64,000 nucleotides of DNA, from positions 372,001 through 436,000 of the forward strand of contig CAOLHI010000415.1 of NCBI GenBank assembly GCA_948474755.1. The letters run 5' to 3'. Both the position numbers and the translations under genes were made by a program. Origin of the DNA: Ctenosaura bakeri. Lineage: Eukaryota; Chordata; Lepidosauria; Squamata; Iguanidae. The notes under the pieces are model-generated. The model saw only the letters and a list, made by a program, of their open reading frames with translations. It had not been told where the DNA came from and did not search any database. Numbering within the stretch: the first letter of the stretch is position 1; every line of letters begins with the position of its first letter. Shown here in pieces: positions 58,073 through 64,000 of this stretch.

Positions 58073-58542
58073 ATCATAGAATCATAGAAATTCAGAGTTG
58101 GAAGAGACCACTCAGGCCATCCAGTCCAACCCCCTGCCATGCAGGAACACCCTCAAAGCACTCCCTGTGACAGATGGCCATCAAGCCTCTGCTTAAAAAC
58201 CTCCAAGGAAGGAGACTCCACTACACTCCAAGGCAGCAGATTCCACTGCCGGACAGCCCTGACTGTCAGGAAGTTCTTCCTGAGGTTCAGGTGGAATCTT
58301 CTTTCCTGCAGCTTGAATCCATTGCTCCTTGTCCTGGTCTCTGGAGCAGCAGAAAACAAGCCCTCTCCTTCCTCTACGTGGCATCCCTTCAAATATTTAA
58401 ACAAGGCTATCATGTCCCCTCTCAACCTTCTCTTTTGCAGACTAAACATGCCCAGCTCTCTAAGTCTATCCTCATAGAGCATGGCTTCCAGGCCTCTCAC
58501 CATTTTGGTCGCCCTCCTCTGGACTTGCTCCAGCTTGTCAAG
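58073..58542 (-). mobile_element. CR1 LINE 3' fragment
   Basis: The minus frame of 175 codons includes about 130 codons of CR1 ORF2 C-terminus ([20 protein letters not shown] to FKQRLDGHLSQGVL) ending in the CR1 tail at 58075-58090. It is the longest open CR1 remnant in the window; the first part of the frame is flanking sequence. Confidence 0.92.
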
Positions 58543-58756
58543 AAGTCCCAGGCAGGACTGAGGAACCTCCAAGAGGCATGCCCAGCGTGTGACAACAAAG
58601 CAGAGAACAACGGCGTTTTCCGACGGCACAGAAGTAAGGATTCCCAAGTTCAATGGGAAGCATTTCTCCAAGTTCTTCATTGTCCCACTTTTTTAGCTTT
58701 TTAAACATGTCACAGTTTCTCTTTCTCCTCCCACATTCCCCTTTTGTCATTGTTTA

Positions 58757-59234
58757 CAGTTGGTGCTCCACATTGACAGGTTCCATTCTCACAGATTTGG
58801 TTATTTGCAAGTTTCTCCAACCTGGTCCCCCACCTCTGGCACTTCTTTTCCAGGGATGCCTTCCCTCTTGGTATCTCCAATCAGGTGATCCAGACCTTTA
58901 AAAACCCTCCTCTGGTCCACCTCCTCCACTAGCCGCTGCTTGGGCAGCTAGGGACAGGCTGCAGCCTGATTTCTCAGCATCACAAACCCTCTCTGCATGC
59001 CCTGCCAACCAATGAAGAAGATGGGTGTGAGAGAGAGGAAGTATAGGTCACTATGCTAACCCAAATGCTTTCCCGCTCCTTTCCCTGACCTGATTTGAAC
59101 CCTTGGTGCCTGTTCCCTCTACCAGGCCTCAGCGCCCTTCCCACAGACACACGCACACATTTTGATATTTGCATTTTTTCGACTTTTGCAGAAGCCCTTC
59201 ACCTCTAACACTGGCAAATATCAAGGGCTGACTG
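58757..59234. mobile_element. Tigger-like non-autonomous transposon
   Basis: CAGTTGGTGCTCCACATTGA at the left and GGGCTGACTG at the right, left flank TA. The interior matches 26672-27149 in layout ('tctccaatcaggtgatccag' versus 'gctccaatcagactccac'). Confidence 0.75.
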
Positions 59235-60892
59235 AACTTCACTTTGTGCAATTTGAGTTCAGAGTTTGAAAGTAGATTGTACTCCATTAACTCAGCAGGA
59301 GGGGGAGGGAAGGGGCAGAATCTGGCCCTTTCCAGGAAGTTCAGGTGAAAGCAAACAACACCAGCCTCTCCTACCCTGTCTGTTCTTCCTCATTCATAAC
59401 TTTTGCCCTCTTGGCCGCACTCTGATGTCACTTGGTCACATGTGCCCAGGTTTTCGTTTGTGAAATGTGATGTTGATTGCAAGGCTGAATAGGCGAAAAG
59501 GGCCAATACCAAGACCACGCCAGCATGGAAACTCTTAAGAGCCTGGGGTGCAGAAACTTTAGTGGCATAAGTGCACTTGTAAAGGAGAGTTTAATAAATG
59601 GCTTGGATGTAGTGTTCTTCAAAAATGAGAAAAAAAGTGCACATGCTGTATAAGAGCTCAAGAGTCGAGCCTTCCACTCCCCCGGCAGAGAGAGAGTTTA
59701 TATTCAGGATACAGAGACAACTGGTGATCATCCATGCAGCCCTGTGTTGATGATTCAATTATGTGTTGGGCCAGAGAAGGCAAAAATGAACTCGTACATC
59801 ATCTGTGAGAAAGGAGAAGTGAAAAAGCAAGGCAAAATCATTTTCAATCTTGGTCTTGGATTGAAAGAGATGCAGACGGAACTTAACATTTCAAACAGGA
59901 GGGAAACAAATCAGAACTCCAGAAGTATATTGAGTGAGTCCATCAGTGGCTTCAGGGCAGGGTAACTATACACAGCCTCCAGTTATCAAGAGAAATGTGC
60001 CTCTGTACATCATTTGCTGGGGGATGTGAGATGGAGGGTGCTGTTGCACACATGTTCTGCGGGTGGACTTCCTATAACGGTCTGATTGGCTGCTTGTGTG
60101 AACACTGGACTCCATTTGATCTGGTTCAACATGACTCTTTGTACGTGCAATTAACATGCTTAAGGAAACTAACTGCTTGGAGCAAAATGGAAACCATTAA
60201 CTTTCAAAGTAGTACAGTAAATGCTGTTGGCAAACCTTCTGCTGTACATAAGCACAGTGTTGAAGACCAGACATATTTGCAACTGTTGGCCTCTTATTCA
60301 GAAAGACTTGCTCACCAACCACATGTGATTGGAACACAGTTGGAACTGTAGCCAAATACCTTAAGGAGCCTACACACCTAAAAGTCCATGTTCAAGCAAG
60401 CAGGAGCCAGAAGCTCAGAGCGTATGGAGATACAGTTTGGGCTGGTGATGCAACTGCAGACAGGAAGTTTACCAATTGACACCTGTGTCCTTCTATGGAA
60501 ATAGTGCTGTTGTTAAAATCAAACAGTAGGTGCAGCCTCGTCAAATGAAGCTGAATACTGCAGAAACATGCAAACAGTTTTCAGCGGCCATATCCTACTA
60601 CTGCTGGACTTTGGAAGCTAAACCAATGTTTGAAGAAAACAGGATGTGTAAAGATTTCTGAGATAGAGGAGATCTGTTTCCTGAATCAGACGGATTGATA
60701 TGAAACATCTTACCTTGTGAGACACTGGAGAACAAGGGCTTCTCAAGCTGCGGTGTCACCCAATGGAAGGCTATGGATGACTTCAACTGGAAATCATCAG
60801 CAAGGCCGACAAGGCAACATATATCTTCTAGACTTGTGCATGCATTTTTGAGAATGGGTGTTGGAAGGGAAGAAAAGGGTGCAAATAACCAA
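59235..60892. other. Unassigned sequence with weak open frames
   Basis: Frames of 73 codons (59744-59965) and 118 codons (59995-60351) follow each other on the plus strand. Neither resembles a protein I recognise, and no splice structure supports them. The stretch is notable for lacking the transposons that fill its surroundings. Confidence 0.35.
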
Positions 60893-61037
60893 GGCCACTT
60901 CTGCACTACACTGTTACAGTGCTTTTATTCCACTTTCAACATCCTATGGCATCCTGGGGTTTGCAGTTTAGGAAGGGGCCTCAAAGGATGTTGAAAGTGG
61001 AATAATAGCACTATAACAGTCTAGTGCGGAAATGGCC
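60893..61037. mobile_element. Foldback element, copy 13, TSD CAA
   Basis: GGCCACTTCTGCAC to GTGCGGAAATGGCC, CAA at 60890-60892 and 61038-61040. The right flank (61038-61082) matches, inverted, the flank of copy 12 at 56101-56148. Confidence 0.9.
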
Positions 61038-61082
61038 CAAGAAAGCTAACAGGAGAAGTAGCAATAGAATTAGATAGAGGTG

Positions 61083-62079
61083 ACCTCCTTCTTGCTTATC
61101 TCTCCTCTCTGCATCTGTGATATAAACTGATATTCACTCACTTCTTCCCCTCTCCAGTCTCATTCTACCTGTTCCTAGGAATATTGGTAGATTAGCCTAG
61201 TATCACAAGTCACTTGTCTATCTATAGAATGGAGTTCCTGTAATAAAGATTATTTACTCTGGTTTTTTTTTTTTCCTAAGTGGATCTCTTCTGGGCCTAC
61301 TCTTGCACCTACTCTTTTATCATCACCCCTGAAATTTATGTTTTCATTTTGGAAGCGTAGAAGTTTTCAGTTCTTCTTTCCATCTCCTAGATCTGGGATT
61401 GCCACCACTGATTTTTTGGGAAAAATCAGAGGTCTTCTTTTGAACTACAGTTCCCAGAATCTCCCAGCTGCTGGGAAATTTGCGGAGCTGTCATTCAAAA
61501 AAAAAAAAAAAAAAGGCAACGTTTCCAATCTGTGCTTAGATTTGGATGGTGTGATAGCTTCTGACAGAGGATCAGTTCCGATGGCATGTTCATGGAGAGC
61601 ATTCTCCTGTGCGGATCTTGTGGGTTGGTGAGAACTGCTGAAAAGCTACCAGATTGCATCCATTATTGTCTATTAATATTAGAACAGGAATATAGTGGGC
61701 TGCTTTATACCGAAGCAGACCATTGGTTCATCTTGCACAGGCTGGGGTCCTTTGGCAGTCCAAAAGCAATGACAATGAATCTCAATGACTTTGTATTCCT
61801 GTTGTCCTTCACCATTGGCCAAACTGGCTGGGAGTGATGGGAAAAAGAGTACAATGACATCTGAAAAGCCACAGGTACTTCACTGTTGGTCTACACACGG
61901 AGAGTCAGCCATTCTCAAGAGTTTTTTCCCAACATTCCCTCCATACAGTACATATGTCATCTCACTGAGCTATGGTCCTGCCCTTAGCATTTAGTTAATT
62001 ATTGTTATAGTCATCATACGCCCCCCCCACCTCCACCATGTTGGAACTCAAAGATGGCTTACTAAAGTTAAACCAGACA
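61083..62079. other. Unassigned sequence with repeat scraps
   Basis: A short 'gaactacagttcccagaatc' repeat at 61443, an A homopolymer at 61497-61514, and a tRNA-SINE 3' piece ('gctgctttataccgaagcag', reversed) at about 61690-61750. No gene recognised. Confidence 0.4.
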
Positions 62080-62145
62080 TAGTGGTCCCTCCACTTTTGC
62101 AGGTGGCCATGGCACAGAATCCTTGTGAAAGTGGAAAAACTGCTA
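62080..62145. mobile_element. Tigger-like transposon, left end only
   Basis: 'tagtggtccctccacttttg' followed by 'gtgaaagtggaaaaactgc', like the left interior of 52174-52549. No right terminus found. Confidence 0.45.
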
Positions 62146-63639
62146 CTAACTCCCCTCCCAATTCCCTTCCAGGGCTTCCCCCTTCCATTTCCTTGCCTTC
62201 TGTCCCAGTAGCTAGTGCCTGCCTTCTCTATGCCTGGGCAAAGGGCAAGGGAATTGGAGTGAGGAGCACTGCATGTGGAGAAGGAAGGTGTGCACATGCC
62301 TTCCCTCTTCCCGTTATCTTGCTGGGGCAAAAGGCATGGGAATTGCAGCAAATCAAGTCAGACTTGCAGGTTGGAGCAAGTTCTATCTCCTGAGCTGTGG
62401 ACTGGCACACTGCCGTTTCTTCTTGCCTGGAGGTAAGCCCAGTGAAATGGAGAATTTGCATTTTCCTCTCCTGCCTAGAGATGTCCCATTCAAACTGGAG
62501 ACTTGGGGCCAGGTCCTGAGATCTGGCAACCTTACACCACTTAAGTAATTGATTCTCTTCCAAAACTGCTTCTCCTTCCCATACATGTCTTCTGAGATTT
62601 GACCAGAATCAACCTCCAAGAGAATGGGGTCTTTGCCCTCCACCACCTCTCACACTGCTCAGCCAATCTTGCAGGTACAGTACAGAATGTTATCTTGTCC
62701 TGCTAGTAAGTGTATATATGTATATTATGATGACAGTATGAGGAGTGGCAAGAACAGTGGGTACAGGGCCAACAAGGAACAGTTATGATTTCTCTTTTTA
62801 CATGAGGCTCATCTTCTAAAAAAGCAAACAAAAATCTCTCATACCACAGGCAAGGAAGTGACCTCATCATTTATGGGAAGCAAACAATGGTTAACAAGCC
62901 ATGTACCTTCCGACGGCTTCAGTGTGAAAGCTGGGAGGAGAGCTGAACTCTGTGGGTCCCGAGCGAGACGAAAGGCTGTGGCTGCAGTAGGCAGAAGAGG
63001 AAGGAGACAGCCGCAACTGGTAAGCACCAAATGAAACCCTTGTGCTGACAATTCTGCTGCTTAGAGAGGGAGGGAAGTTTCCCAGAGGCAGCTAAAAATA
63101 ACACTGGCACAGCCGGCAGGCTTGCTGTTTCTGTTGCTGGGGCTCTTGTCTGCTTTTCCAGCCATGTGGTTACAGGCACGCAAGAAACAGCCTTCGACGG
63201 AGTTAGGCGCCTAGGCCTGTGTTGCTAGCACTGACAGGCAGCTGCTTGCCTCGGTTCAGACTGGGGTCTTTCATGGCTGAATCTAGAGATGCCGGATATG
63301 GAACCTGGGACCTAGCATTGCATTACCATGGAACTAAAAGTGCCCATCTGTGGTCTGAAATCTCCCCCCCCTCTTTTTCCTTCCCTCTCTCTCTGATACG
63401 TTCAGATCCTTCTTGCAGCTTCACAAAAGTTGCTGCGTGTTGGTTATGACATATAAAAGCCCTTTACAATCCAGGTGCAGGCTATCTGGATGTCTATGTT
63501 TTCTGCAAACATCTGTGGTCTTTAGGGGAGGTGCTCAGTCCCACCACCCTCACAGGCACATTGAGTAGGAATGTGAGAGAAAGAGAGACACATCTCTGCA
63601 ACTAGAAGAGAGCAGTCCAAAAACCCATGGACATATACA
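62146..63639. other. Unassigned sequence, possible exon near 62.9-63.0 kb
   Basis: A G/C-richer patch at 62900-63020 ends in a donor-like CTG|GTAAGC (GT at 63020). It could be an untranslated exon of a rightward gene such as FBXL8, but nothing else supports it. Frames here have no recognised domain. Confidence 0.25.
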
Positions 63640-63876
63640 CAGTAGGCTCTCAGTATCCGTTACGGTTTGGTTCTAGAACCCCCAGTGGATACCAAAATTT
63701 GTGGATGCTCAAGTGCCATTATGTACAATGATATAGTAAAATGGCAGCCCTTATATAAAATGGCAAAAATCAAAAGTTGCTTTTTGGGCTTTTTTTGTGT
63801 GTAGGGGGGCAGTATTTTCAAGCCATGGTTGGTTAAATCAGGGGATACAGAATCTGTGGATATGGAGGGCTGACTG
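63640..63876. mobile_element. Tigger-like short element, second subfamily
   Basis: CAGTAGGCTCTCAGTATCCG to 'tatggagggctgactg', with internal 'gccattatgtacaatgatat', the same as 42515-42732. Confidence 0.75.
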
Positions 63877-64000
63877 CATTGGTTATAATTATTTCATTCT
63901 TTCCTGGAAACTCTTCAGCTAATGGCATGCGGACCAGCACTAGTCCATGGACCACTAGTTTGAGTGGCACTGCTCTACATGATATCTGTTCAGATATTTA

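Noticed and set aside
58153..58680. 175-codon minus-strand frame, and similar 98-112-codon frames at 23378, 40098 and 56244
   Set aside because: All encode the CR1 ORF2 C-terminus with the CR1 3' tail; they are 5'-truncated LINE remnants.

Overview
The window is vertebrate nuclear DNA, most probably from a squamate reptile (lizard). The protein-coding content and order are PHAF1 (+), B3GNT9 (-), TRADD (-), then a CpG-rich divergent promoter facing right. This is the order I know from the human 16q22.1 block C16orf70/PHAF1 - B3GNT9 - TRADD - FBXL8 - HSF4. The repeats fit a squamate: CR1 LINE 3' ends, BovB/RTE LINE tails, tRNA-derived SINEs with BovB-like tails, and SINEs with a 5S-rRNA-like head. 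The species call is an inference; the gene calls rest on direct translation.

Layout. Positions 1-2711 are intronic or upstream sequence of PHAF1 whose first exons lie left of the window. Positions 2712-18720 hold the last eleven coding exons of PHAF1 (304 codons plus stop, all splice phases consistent), followed by a 3' UTR of about 2.1-2.35 kb with two poly(A) signals and four Pumilio-type motifs. Positions 21.1-27.7 kb are a repeat-rich gap between two convergent genes. B3GNT9 is one intact coding exon at 27745-28992 (-), preceded by a 5' UTR with a likely splice acceptor and two tiny upstream ORFs. Positions 29.1-47.8 kb are about 18.7 kb of intergenic or 5'-intronic sequence dominated by transposon remains. 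TRADD spans 47799-51463 (-) in four coding exons (327 aa), with 5' UTR sequence running towards a CpG-rich region at about 54.47-55.57 kb. That region and the CCAAT-containing segment to its right look like a divergent promoter, and a strong splice donor at 55958 suggests the untranslated first exon of a rightward gene (FBXL8 by synteny, not seen as coding sequence). The remainder to 64000 is repeats and unassigned sequence.

Functionally the three genes are neighbours rather than a pathway: PHAF1 is an autophagy/phagophore factor, B3GNT9 a Golgi GT31 glycosyltransferase, and TRADD the TNFR1 death-domain adaptor.

The most unusual sequence feature is a family of at least 13 foldback (palindromic) elements with terminal GGCCATTTCCGCAC. 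Several copies have clear 3-bp target duplications, and two sit inside copies of the same SINE family. Other items worth a look are the B3GNT9 uORF whose stop overlaps the main start codon, a 21-bp in-frame repeat in the TRADD linker, 5S-derived SINEs, and a shared flank at two foldback copies.
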